From an uncultured Eubacteriales bacterium (lineage in GTDB: Bacteria > Bacillota > Clostridia > Oscillospirales > CAG-272): a DNA stretch of 64,000 bases. The stretch spans positions 1-64,000 of the forward strand of contig URDX01000007.1 of NCBI GenBank assembly GCA_900546695.1. The letters run 5' to 3'. Every line of letters starts with the position of its first letter. Position 1 is the first letter of the stretch. Shown one piece after another: positions 1 to 8,435 of this stretch. A program made the position numbers and the translations under genes. Below the pieces are notes generated by a model. That model worked only from the letters and a program-made list of their open reading frames with translations, was not told the DNA's origin and did not search any database.

Positions 1-19
1 TTGTACGGCGACGAGGCGG

Positions 20-55
20 TTTTCGACGCTTCTGCATCTTTTTTATCTCTCCCCG
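20..55 (+). repeat. Dispersed 35-bp repeat, copy 1
   Basis: This stretch (TTTTCGACGCTTCTGCATC followed by a T-rich TTATCTCTCCCCG) recurs almost unchanged at 54410..54444, 54 kb away, on the same strand. Both copies lie in intergenic DNA near hairpins and a downstream gene end. It may be a remnant of a small dispersed element or a repeated processing/terminator module. No coding is seen. Confidence 0.6.
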
Positions 56-97
56 GCCCCCCGTGAATCCAAAGCAGTACAGAGCCTTTATCTCTCA

Positions 98-131
98 CCG
101 AACTCGGGACACCCGAAAAATCCGAGTTCGG
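98..131. other. Intergenic hairpin
   Basis: CCGAACTCGG pairs perfectly with CCGAGTTCGG across a 14-base loop. It lies 35 bp from the terminator-like hairpin at 166..207, downstream of the minus-strand dehydratase gene. It has no clear T tract on either strand, so its role is uncertain. Confidence 0.5.
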
Positions 132-165
132 GCATAAAGTAAGAGACAAAAAACACAACATACAC

Positions 166-207
166 AAAGCCTCCGAACGAATCGCAGACGGTCCGCACGG
201 AGGCTTT
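166..207 (-). terminator. Intrinsic terminator of the CapD-like gene
   Basis: AAAGCCTCCG (166-175) and CGGAGGCTTT (198-207) form a 10-bp stem. Read on the minus strand, the stem is followed by a T-rich run (about 150-165). It sits 40 bp beyond the stop codon of the minus-strand gene ending at 247. Confidence 0.75.
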
Positions 208-246
208 GCTTTGTATTCGGTTCAAATCGGAAACATCAGCGCCGCA

Positions 247-2181
247 TCAGCAACAGCTGCACTTCATCTCCTCGGATTCCTCAGCGCGCTCGTTTACGAT
301 GCTCGGATCGCAGAAGGTCGGAACGACCGACGCAACTACATCGCGCACATCGCCGAGACCGTCCTCCGCGTTGTCCGCATCCTTTGCGGCAGCTGCAAGG
401 CGGTCGAGGATCGAGTCGACCTCTTCGCGGGAGAGCGGTGTGTCGTGCTCGATAAATATCAGATCATTTTCGGTCTTGGTAAGCGTTTCGGTCTTGATAA
501 GCAGCTCCTCGTACAGCTTTTCGCCCGGGCGCAGACCGATCTCCTTTATCTTGATATCAAGATTCGGCTCAAGCCCCGAGAGCTTTATCATATTGACCGC
601 GAGGTCGTATATCCTGATTGGCTTGCCCATATCGAGGACAAAAAGCTCGCCGCTCTTTGCCATCGCGCCCGCCGTCATAACGAGCTGGCTCGCCTCGGGT
701 ATGGTCATGAAATATCTGATTATGCGCTTATCGGTGATGGTTATAGGTCCGCCTGCGGCTATCTGACGCTTAAACAGCGGTATAACCGAGCCGTTCGAGC
801 CGAGAACGTTTCCGAAACGCACTGCTGCGAACGAGGTCTTAGAATCGCTGCGGCTCTGAACGATCATCTCGCACAGCCGCTTAGAAGCGCCCATGATATT
901 GGTCGGGTTGACCGCCTTGTCGGTCGATATGAGAATAAACTTAGCCGTACCGTACTTTTCAGCCATGTCGGCGACGTTCTTCGTGCCGAAAACGTTATTC
1001 TTTATTGCCTCACCGCCGCTGACCTCCATGAGCGGCACATGCTTATGCGCTGCGGCATGGAATACCACCTCGGGGCGGTAGCGCTCGAATATGTTCTCGA
1101 GCCTTGCGCGGTCGCGCACCGAGCCTATCTCAACGTGCAGATCGAGCGATGCACCGTACTTGCGGGTCAGCTCCTGCTGAATATCGTAGGCATTGTTCTC
1201 ATAGATATCGAATATAATGAGCTGCTTCGGCTCGAGCTTAGCTATCTGTCGGCAGAGCTCGCTGCCGATAGAGCCGCCTCCGCCCGTCACGAGAACGGTC
1301 TTGCGCGAATAAAACGAGGTCAGCACAGCCCCGTCAAGCTTGAGCGGGGTGCGGAAAAGCAGGTCCTCTATCTGAAAATCACGGATAATGCGCTTTCCGT
1401 CGTCCTCGCGGCTGTCGCTCTCGGTGATGTCGCGGATAGGCGTGTCGTAGATGCGGACCTTGCAGCCGGTCTTTCCGTAAAAATCGAACAGCCATGCAGC
1501 GAGGTCGCTGTCGACGTTGTTCAGCGCGATAAAGACCTCCTTGACGCCGTATTCCTTCAGATATCTGCCTACCGCGTCTCTCTCATGAAAGACGGGCAGA
1601 CCCGAAATGCGGCTGCCGTACTTCGTCGAATCGTTATCGATAAAGAATACGGGGCGATACGGACTGCCGTGATTGTATTTCAGCTCGTTTGCGAGTATTA
1701 CCCCTATATGTCCCGCGCCGACTATCGCGACGTTGAGCTGCGACTGACCGTCGGGACGGGTCGCGTTCAGCTTTTTATAAAGAATGCGGTAGACAAAGCG
1801 CGAGGTAAGAGCGAGCAGCAGATTTGCCATCGAAACGATGAGCGGAAACCAGAAGCCGCCCCTTGCGCCCGATACAACGAATATCCCGCAGGCAAGTATG
1901 CAGCCGAGACCGTCGGAGCAGACGATATTCAGATTTGCATATGTATTGGTATAGCGCCAGACGTTCGCATAGAGGCGGAAGATCAGGCGCAGACCGAATA
2001 TACATGCGAAAAGTATCAGCGAATTTCCGAGAAAGGTACGCATCGGCGGAGGCGACTCGATAAAGTTGCTGTAATCCGAGAATACGTAATACAAAAAGCC
2101 GCAGGAAGCAAAGCAGAAAACGTCAAACAGGAAAAGAACTATCTTTCTGCCGCGCCCCTTTATAAAATTGAATAGATCCAT
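247..2181 (-). CDS. Membrane-anchored nucleoside-diphosphate-sugar 4,6-dehydratase/epimerase (FlaA1/WbpM/CapD family)
   Basis: The 644-residue product belongs to the long FlaA1/PglF/WbpM class. These enzymes act on UDP-GlcNAc-type nucleotide sugars at the inner face of the membrane to supply modified sugars for surface polysaccharide or glycan. Roughly four hydrophobic segments fill residues 1-125. A first Rossmann-like domain (IVGAGHIG, about 150) precedes the catalytic short-chain dehydrogenase domain, with VTGGGGSIGSE near 297 and FHAAAHKHVPLME near 375. The ATG at 2181 has an AAGGAAG ribosome binding site. The C-terminus ends in CSCC, which is unusual. It is monocistronic, with a terminator just downstream. 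The exact sugar substrate cannot be read from sequence. Confidence 0.93.
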   Translation of the reverse strand: MDLFNFIKGRGRKIVLFLFDVFCFASCGFLYYVFSDYSNFIESPPPMRTFLGNSLILFACIFGLRLIFRLYANVWRYTNTYANLNIVCSDGLGCILACGIFVVSGARGGFWFPLIVSMANLLLALTSRFVYRILYKKLNATRPDGQSQLNVAIVGAGHIGVILANELKYNHGSPYRPVFFIDNDSTKYGSRISGLPVFHERDAVGRYLKEYGVKEVFIALNNVDSDLAAWLFDFYGKTGCKVRIYDTPIRDITESDSREDDGKRIIRDFQIEDLLFRTPLKLDGAVLTSFYSRKTVLVTGGGGSIGSELCRQIAKLEPKQLIIFDIYENNAYDIQQELTRKYGASLDLHVEIGSVRDRARLENIFERYRPEVVFHAAAHKHVPLMEVSGGEAIKNNVFGTKNVADMAEKYGTAKFILISTDKAVNPTNIMGASKRLCEMIVQSRSDSKTSFAAVRFGNVLGSNGSVIPLFKRQIAAGGPITITDKRIIRYFMTIPEASQLVMTAGAMAKSGELFVLDMGKPIRIYDLAVNMIKLSGLEPNLDIKIKEIGLRPGEKLYEELLIKTETLTKTENDLIFIEHDTPLSREEVDSILDRLAAAAKDADNAEDGLGDVRDVVASVVPTFCDPSIVNERAEESEEMKCSCC

Positions 2182-2384
2182 TTATATCTTCCTTTAACAG
2201 TACATTTTATGTTACCATCAATTATAACATAAATATGAACTCATGTCAATGACGAGGTTAAGGAAATCAAAGACTGAATTGTATTTTTTTGAGCTCATAT
2301 GCGGAGCTGTGCCGTTACGGCGTGTCGGAAAAATGAGTAATTATTCGTTTTTTTGATTTTTTATGAAAAAAATGTAAAAACCTA

Positions 2385-2413
2385 TTGCAATTCCGAATAT
2401 TATCTGCTATAAT
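2385..2413 (+). promoter_or_regulatory. Sigma-A-type promoter of the glycine riboswitch transcript
   Basis: TTGCAA (2385-2390) and TATAAT (2408-2413) are separated by 17 bp, about 20 bp before the riboswitch. Confidence 0.75.
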
Positions 2414-2430
2414 GAAAAATCAGATAAATA

Positions 2431-2604
2431 AGCTGTGTGACGCAGGCAGGAAATGCGGGTGACCGCGACCGAAGGAGTAACACTCTCAGGTGCAATTAAA
2501 TGCGAAGACTGTCTGCCGACGGCACTTTGGAGAATCCCGCCGACGGCGGGTGCCGAAGGGGCAAAGCGCACCGCGCGAATCTCTCAGGCAAAAGGACAAA
2601 GCTG
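2431..2604 (+). ncRNA. Tandem glycine riboswitch
   Basis: Two consecutive glycine aptamers are visible. The first spans about 2437-2511, with GACCGAAGGAGTAACACTCT and CTCAGG. The second spans about 2519-2604, with TGCCGAAGGGGCAA, ATCTCTCAGGCAAAAGGAC and its closing helix. These are the diagnostic conserved blocks of the glycine riboswitch. The tandem arrangement upstream of an AGCS symporter is a known context, where glycine usually turns expression on. A GC-rich hairpin (TGCGGG/CCCGCA, about 2618-2632) in front of a T-rich stretch could be the expression platform; that part is inference. Confidence 0.93.
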
Positions 2605-2754
2605 TTTTTCCGCATTGCGGGTCCCCCGCACGGAGTTTCCTCTCGGATTTTTCTTTTGATTTTTCTTTTGAGCTTCCTTTTGTATGTTTTTTTGCAGGTC
2701 GCGATTGCCGCACCTGCATTTTTTTATTTATTCTTTTTATTATAAGGAGCTCGT

Positions 2755-4323
2755 ATGGAACAGTTTCTCGACAAGGTCGCTGCGGTGAACAATGTCATAA
2801 ATACGTTTGTGTGGGTCAAGATAGGTATCATAATCCTCATCGGCGTCGGCATCGTAACCACCGTATGTACAAAATTCTTTCAGATCTCCCACCTCGGTCT
2901 GTGGTGGAAGAACACGATAGGCAGTCTTTTCAAAAAGCACGTTATCGGTCACACCGAGGATAAGGGCGCTATCTCTCCTTTTCAGGCACTATGCACCGCC
3001 CTCGCCGCAACGGTCGGCACGGGTAATATCGCAGGCGTTTCCGCGGCTATCTGCATAGGCGGAGCGGGCGCGGTATTCTGGATGTGGCTCGCAGCCTTCT
3101 TCGGTATGATGACCAACTACTCGGAGAACGTTCTCGGCATCTACTTCCGTCGCCGCAACAAAGCAGGCGAGTGGTCCGGCGGTGCTATGTACTATCTTAA
3201 GGACGGTCTCGGCGCTAAGCGCGGTTGCAAGCACCTCGGCAAGATACTCGCGGTGCTCTTCTCTGTCTTTGCGATCCTCGCCTCCTTCGGTATCGGAAGC
3301 ATGGGTCAGATAAACAAGATAGTCATCAACATCACCTCCGCTTTCCCCGTACAGTCACTGCTCGACGCTAAGGTGTTCGGCGATGTTTCGGTATATGCGC
3401 TCATCATCGGTATCGCGCTCATGCTGCTCGGCGGACTCATTGTCCTCGGCGGACTTAAGCGCATCGCATCGGTCGCAGAGCGCGTCGTACCCTTCATGGT
3501 CGTTATCTTCGTGCTCGGATCGCTCGTCATTATCGGCATTAACTACGATAATATCCTTCCTGCATTTAAGGCAATATTCGTCGGCGCGTTCAAGCCCATA
3601 GCGGCTATCGGCGGCGGCATCGGCGTGCTCATCAGCACGGTAATCACGCAGGGCTTCAAGCGCGGCGTATTCTCGAACGAAGCAGGTCTCGGCTCATCGG
3701 TCATGGTCCACTCCAACTCTAATGTCCGCGAGCCCGTCACTCAGGGTATGTGGGGTATATTCGAGGTATTCGCTGATACCATGGTCGTCTGCACCATGAC
3801 CGCGCTCGTCGTACTCACATCGGGTGCGTATAATCTCGTCACGGGCGAAGCGGCATCCTCCGACGCGACCCTCGTCGCTACCGCGTTCAACTCGGTATTC
3901 TCTTGGGGCGGCATCGGTGAGAAGTTCATCGCTGTTGCCATGTTCCTCTTTGCCTTCACCACCGTTCTCGGCTGGGATCACTACGGTACAAAGGCATGGG
4001 AGTACCTTTTCGGCACTAAGAGTACCAAGGTGTTCAAGGTCATCCACACCCTCACCATCGTACTCGGCGCTGTTCTTTCTTCTTCGCTCGCATGGGATAT
4101 CTCCGATACCTTCAACGGTCTGATGATGATACCTAACCTTATCGGTGTCGTCGTTCTCTGCCCGCTCGTTGCAAAGATAACGAAAAACTACCTCGACCGC
4201 AAGGTTCGCGGTAAGGATGTCAAGCCCGTGCTCTCCGCCTTTCCCGAGATAGAAAAGGCATATGCGGAGCAGCCTGAAGAGCATGCTGAAGCAGAGATGC
4301 CTGGGTCTGCGGCAACAAAGTAA
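2755..4323 (+). CDS. Sodium:alanine/glycine symporter (AGCS family)
   Basis: The 522-residue polytopic membrane protein carries the AGCS family hallmarks: the PFQALCTALAATVGTGNIAGV region (about residues 77-97), an extended FFGMMTNYSENVLGIYFR loop, and GGGIGVLISTVITQGFKRGVFSNEAGLGSS near 285. It uses the sodium gradient to import small neutral amino acids. The tandem glycine riboswitch immediately upstream points to glycine as substrate or signal. The ATG follows AAGGAGCTCGT. The C-terminus is acidic and cytosolic (EQPEEHAEAEMPG). It is a single-gene transcription unit ending at the hairpin at 4372..4409. Confidence 0.95.
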   Translation: MEQFLDKVAAVNNVINTFVWVKIGIIILIGVGIVTTVCTKFFQISHLGLWWKNTIGSLFKKHVIGHTEDKGAISPFQALCTALAATVGTGNIAGVSAAICIGGAGAVFWMWLAAFFGMMTNYSENVLGIYFRRRNKAGEWSGGAMYYLKDGLGAKRGCKHLGKILAVLFSVFAILASFGIGSMGQINKIVINITSAFPVQSLLDAKVFGDVSVYALIIGIALMLLGGLIVLGGLKRIASVAERVVPFMVVIFVLGSLVIIGINYDNILPAFKAIFVGAFKPIAAIGGGIGVLISTVITQGFKRGVFSNEAGLGSSVMVHSNSNVREPVTQGMWGIFEVFADTMVVCTMTALVVLTSGAYNLVTGEAASSDATLVATAFNSVFSWGGIGEKFIAVAMFLFAFTTVLGWDHYGTKAWEYLFGTKSTKVFKVIHTLTIVLGAVLSSSLAWDISDTFNGLMMIPNLIGVVVLCPLVAKITKNYLDRKVRGKDVKPVLSAFPEIEKAYAEQPEEHAEAEMPGSAATK

Positions 4324-4371
4324 GCAACAATATATACCCGTTAAGCGCGGAAAAGCCTCAGACGGGAAAAA

Positions 4372-4409
4372 GGAGCGGTTAAAAAACGAGTTTTTTAACC
4401 GCTCCTTTC
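4372..4409 (+). terminator. Rho-independent terminator of the AGCS gene
   Basis: GGAGCGGTTAAAAAAC pairs with TTTTTTAACCGCTCC around a GAG loop and is followed by TTTCG. It is nearly symmetric, so it could work on both strands. It begins 48 bp after the stop codon. Confidence 0.9.
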
Positions 4410-4436
4410 GATTTCAGGGGGAGGGGCAAAAAGGTC

Positions 4437-4640
4437 CGAAGCAAGCGGTTTTGCCTGATCAGGCGTACAAGCATACGTCAAGGGGCAAAACCGCTCGCAG
4501 AAAAAGCGATAATTGTCCCATCGGGAAAATCCGATAGGATTTCATCAGCTTTCCTTGTATTTATGCTGAATAAAAGTTCAAATCACATTTTTATTCACGT
4601 TTTTTGTTCCGGACTTTTTTAACATTCCATTTTTGTTATA
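4437..4640 (+). repeat. Dispersed intergenic repeat, copy 1 (paired with 19320..19535)
   Basis: A 12-bp stem (AGCGGTTTTGCC / GGCAAAACCGCT) encloses GGCGTACAAGCATACGTC. It is followed by GCAGAAAAAGCG, AATCCG..GGATTTCATCAGCTTT and finally TCCGGAC-TTTTTTA-CATTCC. The same blocks in the same order occur at 19320..19535 next to groEL. The outline is conserved while the bases have drifted, which suggests an old non-coding repeat family. Confidence 0.6.
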
Positions 4641-4679
4641 CTCATGCTGCTATATATTCACACACCCGCGAGCCCACGC

Positions 4680-5354
4680 TCACGATCTTCTGCGCGTCAG
4701 CGCCGCGCCGACGGCAAATGCGGCAAACAGCAGCGGCGCAGCCCTGACAAACAGCCACTCGAATGCGTGAAACGCTGCGCCGAATACCGCCGTTTCGGGG
4801 TCGCCGTAGTTCCATTCAAGATACGGGCTGCCGAGTGAAATGAGCGCGGCAAAGCCCGCTGCCGTCAGCACGCAAAGCACGATGAACACGATGTGCAGCA
4901 CCCGTCTGCGCCCCGCACTCCTGCGCGCAAGCTGCAGATTAATGACCTCGAGCTTTTCGGATATCGCCCGCAGCTCACTTGCTCTCGATTCATTTGCTCT
5001 CGATTCATTTACTCTCGGTTCATTTGTTCTCGGCTCATTTGCTCCCGATTCATCCGTTTTTGCGCCGTCTGTTACAGGTTCATTCCCGCCCGACCGGTCT
5101 GCGCGCAGCTCGCCCGTCATAGATTCACCCGTCACAAGCTCAACCGCCCGCTGCGGAGCGACGGTCTCGCCGAGCAGCACGCTCACGGGAGTATCGAACG
5201 CCTCGCCTATCGCGACAAGCATATCCGCGTCGGGCACAGACAGCCCATTCTCCCACTTTGACACGGTCTGACGAACGACATTAAGCCGCACTGCAAGCTC
5301 CTCCTGCGAGAGCCCCTTTGCCTTTCGCAGCGCCCTTATATTTTCATTCAACAT
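4680..5354 (-). CDS. XRE-family transcriptional regulator with C-terminal membrane anchor
   Basis: The first 60 of 224 residues are a classic Cro/CI helix-turn-helix (LRKAKGLSQEELAVRLNVVRQTVSKWENGLSVPD). A hydrophilic linker follows, and two hydrophobic segments (about 150-170 and 195-218) predict membrane attachment. Residues about 105-130 are five imperfect NE(P/S)R-type pentapeptides encoded by a 15-bp tandem repeat, so linker length may vary between strains. The promoter (5387..5415) and an inverted repeat around the ribosome binding site (5358..5388) suggest autoregulation. The ligand and target genes are unknown. Confidence 0.85.
   Translation of the reverse strand: MLNENIRALRKAKGLSQEELAVRLNVVRQTVSKWENGLSVPDADMLVAIGEAFDTPVSVLLGETVAPQRAVELVTGESMTGELRADRSGGNEPVTDGAKTDESGANEPRTNEPRVNESRANESRASELRAISEKLEVINLQLARRSAGRRRVLHIVFIVLCVLTAAGFAALISLGSPYLEWNYGDPETAVFGAAFHAFEWLFVRAAPLLFAAFAVGAALTRRRS
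4979..5053 (-). repeat. 15-bp in-frame minisatellite inside the XRE regulator
   Basis: Five consecutive 15-bp units of the form GCTCTCGATTCATTT, with one to four changes each, encode the pentapeptide repeats of the linker. The unit is a multiple of three, so copy-number change would keep the reading frame. Confidence 0.85.
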
Positions 5355-5357
5355 TTT

Positions 5358-5388
5358 ATAACAGCCTCCCTTCGGTTTCTGCTGTTAT
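5358..5388 (-). promoter_or_regulatory. Inverted repeat spanning the ribosome binding site of the XRE regulator
   Basis: ATAACAGC and GCTGTTAT are perfect inverted copies separated by 15 bases that contain the minus-strand GGGAGG ribosome binding site. The repeat lies between the -10 box and the start codon. It could be a repressor operator or a leader hairpin exposing the binding site in its loop. Confidence 0.5.
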
Positions 5389-5415
5389 TATATACCTGCA
5401 CGCCCGTTGCCGCAA
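5387..5415 (-). promoter_or_regulatory. Promoter of the XRE regulator
   Basis: On the minus strand, TTGCGG and TATAAT are 17 bp apart, about 33 bp upstream of the start codon. The rest of the gap up to 5637 is low-complexity GC-rich DNA with repeated CCCGCACGGCAGGAAAACCGC-like words and no supported gene. Confidence 0.6.
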
Positions 5416-5637
5416 GCAACGCAGATTAACAATCGCCCGCGCGGCAGGGAAAACCGCTCACACAGCCGAAAAATCAGCCCGCACAGCGAAAATAACCGCC
5501 CGCACGGCAGGAAAACCGCGCGGCAAAAAATATCGCAAATGCGGTCAAATATCGCACGATACCGTCAAAAAATCCGATTTGTACCGCCTTGACCCACACT
5601 AAACGACCGTCAAACATTGCGGAACGCCGCTCCGCCG

Positions 5638-6810
5638 TCACACGCCCGTCGGCGTACGATACTCAATCAACGCGCGCACCCTCTCACAGAGCTCCCCGTA
5701 CGCCGCAATTCCGCACAGCGGCTCAAAGCCCGCGCCCGTCAGCATTTCATAGTACACGCTCGGAAACAGACATGCGCAGGATGTCACGCCGCCGACCTCA
5801 GAAGAGACGTATATCATCCGCTGCTGCAGCCCGTCGGGATCGTTATCTATGCTTGCCCACCGTTCCTCCGCCCACCGCTCCATGCCGTCAAGGAATCGAC
5901 AGGAGGTCGGCAGAATGACCCTTTCCGTGATGCGCATAGTGTCCTCGATGAGCCGCACCGCAGCCCCGATACGCTCTACAGCCTCGCAGCGCTGACCCGA
6001 TGCAGCAAGGTATTCAGCCGTGCTCAACCCCGTTTCGATACGGTCAAAGACCCATATATCCGCACCGTCTCCCGCGGCATCGCAGCGGAAAAGCTCAAGC
6101 GCACGCTCGGCAAACAAAACGGCTGCGCTGTTTTTTTTCGCGTCTTTGCTCATTCCGACAAGCGAGCGCTTGTCAAGTATAGCGCAAAGCGCCTCCTGCA
6201 GCCGATATATCCGCTCGCGCTCAAATCGCTCTGCGTCACCGCGCAGCAGACAGCGCTCAAACATCAGAGCACGCTCCGAGCAGTCAAATGCAGTGGTGTA
6301 TTTTTCGAGAAAAACCGACAGATGATCCTCATCCTCGACGACTGCCATCGTCCGAATGGTCTGAGCGCACATCGGATGTCGCTCGAGATACGCCTCGGCG
6401 AGCAGACGCACCTCGGGTAAAACCTCGGGGTCGCCGAATGCCCGCATGTTTCCATCGCACCACGGGCGCACGGCGGCATCGCTGTCGATATGGTCTCTGC
6501 GTATTTCGCGCAGCAGCTCCGATATCCGTTTTGTATCGTAATTCCGCTTCATGCACTCGCGCCGCAGCGCGTCAAAGGTCTCAGATGCCCGCCGCTCACG
6601 CTCGCGCATCGGCATACCGAGCAGCCCGTCAACGGTGATACCGAGCAGCTCGGATATCGACGGTATGAGCTCAAGGTCGGGATAGGTCGCGCCGTTCTCC
6701 CACCTGCTGACCGACTGATACGTTACCCCCAGCCGCTCGGCAAATTCCTCCTGCGTCAGACCGTTTTTCTTTCTGTAGGAACGGATGTTTTCACCGATCA
6801 TCAGTTTCAT
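5638..6810 (-). CDS. XRE-family regulator with long uncharacterised C-terminal domain
   Basis: The start at 6810 (MKLMIGENIRSYRKKNG) is chosen because AGGTAATT with GGAGG lies directly upstream; the longer frame to 6891 lacks a binding site. Residues 1-70 are a helix-turn-helix (RKKNGLTQEEFAERLGVTYQSVSRWENGATYPD). The remaining 320 residues are helical, rich in Leu, Ala and Arg, with no motif I recognise. They resemble the tetratricopeptide-like sensor domains common in Firmicutes XRE proteins, but this is only an impression. No transmembrane segment is seen. It is transcribed away from the tRNA cluster, and its targets are unknown. Confidence 0.8.
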   Translation of the reverse strand: MKLMIGENIRSYRKKNGLTQEEFAERLGVTYQSVSRWENGATYPDLELIPSISELLGITVDGLLGMPMRERERRASETFDALRRECMKRNYDTKRISELLREIRRDHIDSDAAVRPWCDGNMRAFGDPEVLPEVRLLAEAYLERHPMCAQTIRTMAVVEDEDHLSVFLEKYTTAFDCSERALMFERCLLRGDAERFERERIYRLQEALCAILDKRSLVGMSKDAKKNSAAVLFAERALELFRCDAAGDGADIWVFDRIETGLSTAEYLAASGQRCEAVERIGAAVRLIEDTMRITERVILPTSCRFLDGMERWAEERWASIDNDPDGLQQRMIYVSSEVGGVTSCACLFPSVYYEMLTGAGFEPLCGIAAYGELCERVRALIEYRTPTGV

Positions 6811-6947
6811 AATTACCTCCGTATGTTCATTACTGCAAAGCCACGGATCCGTCTGCAATATCATTATACATGCAAAACGTCCGACACGCAATAACGCATA
6901 TAGAGAGAAAAACTATTAATATGTGTTATATCACACATCGAAAAGCA

Positions 6948-6990
6948 GGGCTGTCGCTATGCGTTTTCACGTTTTGCGACAGCCCCTTTT
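6948..6990. terminator. Hairpin terminator, possibly bidirectional
   Basis: GGGCTGTCGC pairs with GCGACAGCCC across a 23-base loop. The plus strand continues CTTTTT and the minus strand continues TGCTTTTCG. It most likely ends transcription of the minus-strand membrane protein gene at 7113..7460. Confidence 0.65.
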
Positions 6991-7017
6991 TATGGCAACA
7001 GTTGATAAAAATGATAC

Positions 7018-7084
7018 GGTTTCATTTGGTTTCAAATGGTTTCACTCAAAAATGAAACCATAGCGGTGAAAGGTGAAACCATAA
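7018..7084. repeat. Cluster of GGTTTCA heptamers in direct and inverted orientation
   Basis: Three direct GGTTTCA words at 9-bp spacing are followed by two TGAAACC words. ATGGTTTCA and TGAAACCAT form a perfect 9-bp inverted pair. The cluster lies just beyond the end of the gene at 7113 and beside a tRNA locus. It could be a protein-binding array or recombination-site remnant; no integrase is nearby. Confidence 0.4.
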
Positions 7085-7112
7085 TGAGACGAGAGATGAA
7101 TCAAGAGATACC

Positions 7113-7460
7113 TTATTGGTCTTTTCCTTTTTCAGATTCATCATCAGGGGTGGATTTGATCTTTTCATTCAGTACTTTCCCGACTGCCTGTAGCCCGTCA
7201 GGGCTGCAAAATGCGTCCATCAGTTCGTTGAACTCAGGGTTTTCGCTATGAGACACGGCAGCATTTCGGATGCGTGACTGTTCAACAATCGATAGGATCA
7301 GATCCAGGCCAAGAACCGCACATCCAATGTAAAGACAGGTCTTTATCCAAATCCCAACGATGCAGAGGATGATCCCCGGAACAGATAAGTAGAAAAAGTG
7401 AAATAGGAAATTCGTTAGAACAAATAGCCAAAACATTTTCTGGGGGTATTTTCTTTCCAT
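7113..7460 (-). CDS. Small membrane protein of unknown function
   Basis: The 115-residue product starts at 7460, where AGGAGGT stands 6 bases before ATG; the longer open frame runs through a tRNA and is not real. Residues about 9-50 form two hydrophobic segments (MFWLFVLTNFLFHFFYL and a following Ile/Cys/Gly-rich stretch). The C-terminal half is polar with an acidic-basic tail (STPDDESEKGKDQ). It lies 125 bp from tRNA-Pro on the same strand. I do not recognise the family. Confidence 0.7.
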   Translation of the reverse strand: MERKYPQKMFWLFVLTNFLFHFFYLSVPGIILCIVGIWIKTCLYIGCAVLGLDLILSIVEQSRIRNAAVSHSENPEFNELMDAFCSPDGLQAVGKVLNEKIKSTPDDESEKGKDQ

Positions 7461-7584
7461 GTTGTACCTCCTAAATTTACAGACCTGACAATTTTCCTTT
7501 GCCGAATTGATTGTATCACATGCCTGCACTAATTTCCATACAAAAAAAGCCCGATGGTCTCGTATCAAAACCATCGGGCTTATT

Positions 7585-7661
7585 TGGTCGGAGTGAGGTG
7601 ACTCGAACACCCGACCTCTTGGTCCCGAACCAAGCGCTCTACCAAACTGAGCCACACCCCG
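7585..7661 (-). tRNA. tRNA-Pro (anticodon CGG), CCA encoded
   Basis: The minus strand gives a full cloverleaf. The acceptor arm is CGGGGTG/CACTCCG, the D arm has GGCTCAGTTTGGTAGAGC, the anticodon stem CTTGG/CCAAG encloses TTCGGGA, and the T loop is TTCGAGT. The gene ends in A-CCA. The loop gives anticodon CGG, reading CCG. Confidence 0.95.
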
Positions 7662-7798
7662 TAATGTAGTTATTATATCACTATGTTCCCCGCTTGTCAA
7701 TAGATTTCTTTGTTTTTTGATTTCCTTTTTGATAAAAACGCCTCTATCGGGCTTGACAAAGCCGTCGATATATGATATAATACCGGACGTGAATATGA

Positions 7799-7875
7799 GC
7801 ACCCTTAGCTCAGTCGGATAGAGCAACTGCCTTCTAAGCAGTAGGTCGAGGGTTCGAATCCCCCAGGGTGCGCCA
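7799..7875 (+). tRNA. tRNA-Arg (anticodon TCT), CCA encoded
   Basis: The acceptor arm is GCACCCT/AGGGTGC, the D arm has AGCTCAGTCGGATAGAGC, the anticodon stem ACTGC/GCAGT encloses CTTCTAA, and the T arm is GAGGGTTCGAATCCCCC. The discriminator G is followed by CCA. The anticodon TCT reads AGA/AGG. Confidence 0.96.
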
Positions 7876-7905
7876 TAAAAGGGCTGCAAAACAGATATAG
7901 CTCGT

Positions 7906-7932
7906 GAAAACCCCGATTTTATCGGGGTTTTC
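7906..7932 (+). terminator. Terminator of tRNA-Arg
   Basis: GAAAACCCCGAT and ATCGGGGTTTTC are perfect inverted copies around TTT, 30 bp after the tRNA 3' end. The remaining DNA up to about 8200 carries no gene I can support. Confidence 0.85.
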
Positions 7933-8221
7933 ATCGTTTATACGGTAATATTTCAGCAAACCGTTTTGACAGATATAAAAATGATGTTTTCCCTTTGTTT
8001 GGAGCTATCACACAACCGAATATCCGATGCTCTGCCGCGCGCGGAGCATGCACCGCGCATCCGCTCCTACCGGCACAGACGCTGACACAGGCACAGAGTC
8101 GGAAAAACGTCTGATTTTCATAAATGGCATCTGCCCTCATCGGCTGCACGATGAAATATGCGACTCTTTTTGCCGCCACGGCAAAAACAGCCCATACATT
8201 AATTCAGGGAGGTAATTCAAA

Positions 8222-8352
8222 ATGGAAAACGTTATCACAGCACCAGGGCAACAGTCATAATCTTTAATGACTACAGTTTTGTAACAACATCGTCAGAAGA
8301 GACAAAGCCGGCAACTGCCCGCGATGACATCGGCGAGTGGGATTTTAACTGA
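8222..8352 (+). pseudogene. Frameshifted small gene
   Basis: An ATG with an ideal GGGAGG binding site opens MENVITAPGQQS and stops after 12 codons. A change of frame around 8246-8250 would continue the protein as ATVIIFNDYSFVTTSSEETK and onward to GEWDFN, stopping at 8352, about 43 residues in all. The coherent continuation in the shifted frame argues for a recently broken small gene rather than chance. Alternatively the 12-codon frame is a true short peptide. I do not recognise the family. Confidence 0.45.
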
Positions 8353-8435
8353 TCCACCGCACTCCGACCGCCGTCCGACAGCGCATGCGCATAGTATCTG
8401 CACCGCGCCGTGCATATCGAAGTAAATGACGGACA

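Noticed and set aside
211..2175. Long plus-strand open frame opposite the CapD-like gene
   Set aside because: It is the antisense shadow of a clear FlaA1-family gene, with no binding site or recognisable protein.
7018..7084. Attachment site of an integrated element beside the tRNA genes
   Set aside because: No integrase and no duplicated tRNA 3' end is found; only the heptamer cluster itself is reported.
7461..7934. Upstream extension of the small membrane protein frame
   Set aside because: It runs through tRNA-Pro and lies opposite tRNA-Arg; the true start has AGGAGGT at 7460.
7931..8215. Short frames on both strands downstream of tRNA-Arg
   Set aside because: No binding sites, no recognisable content, and they overlap each other and the terminator.
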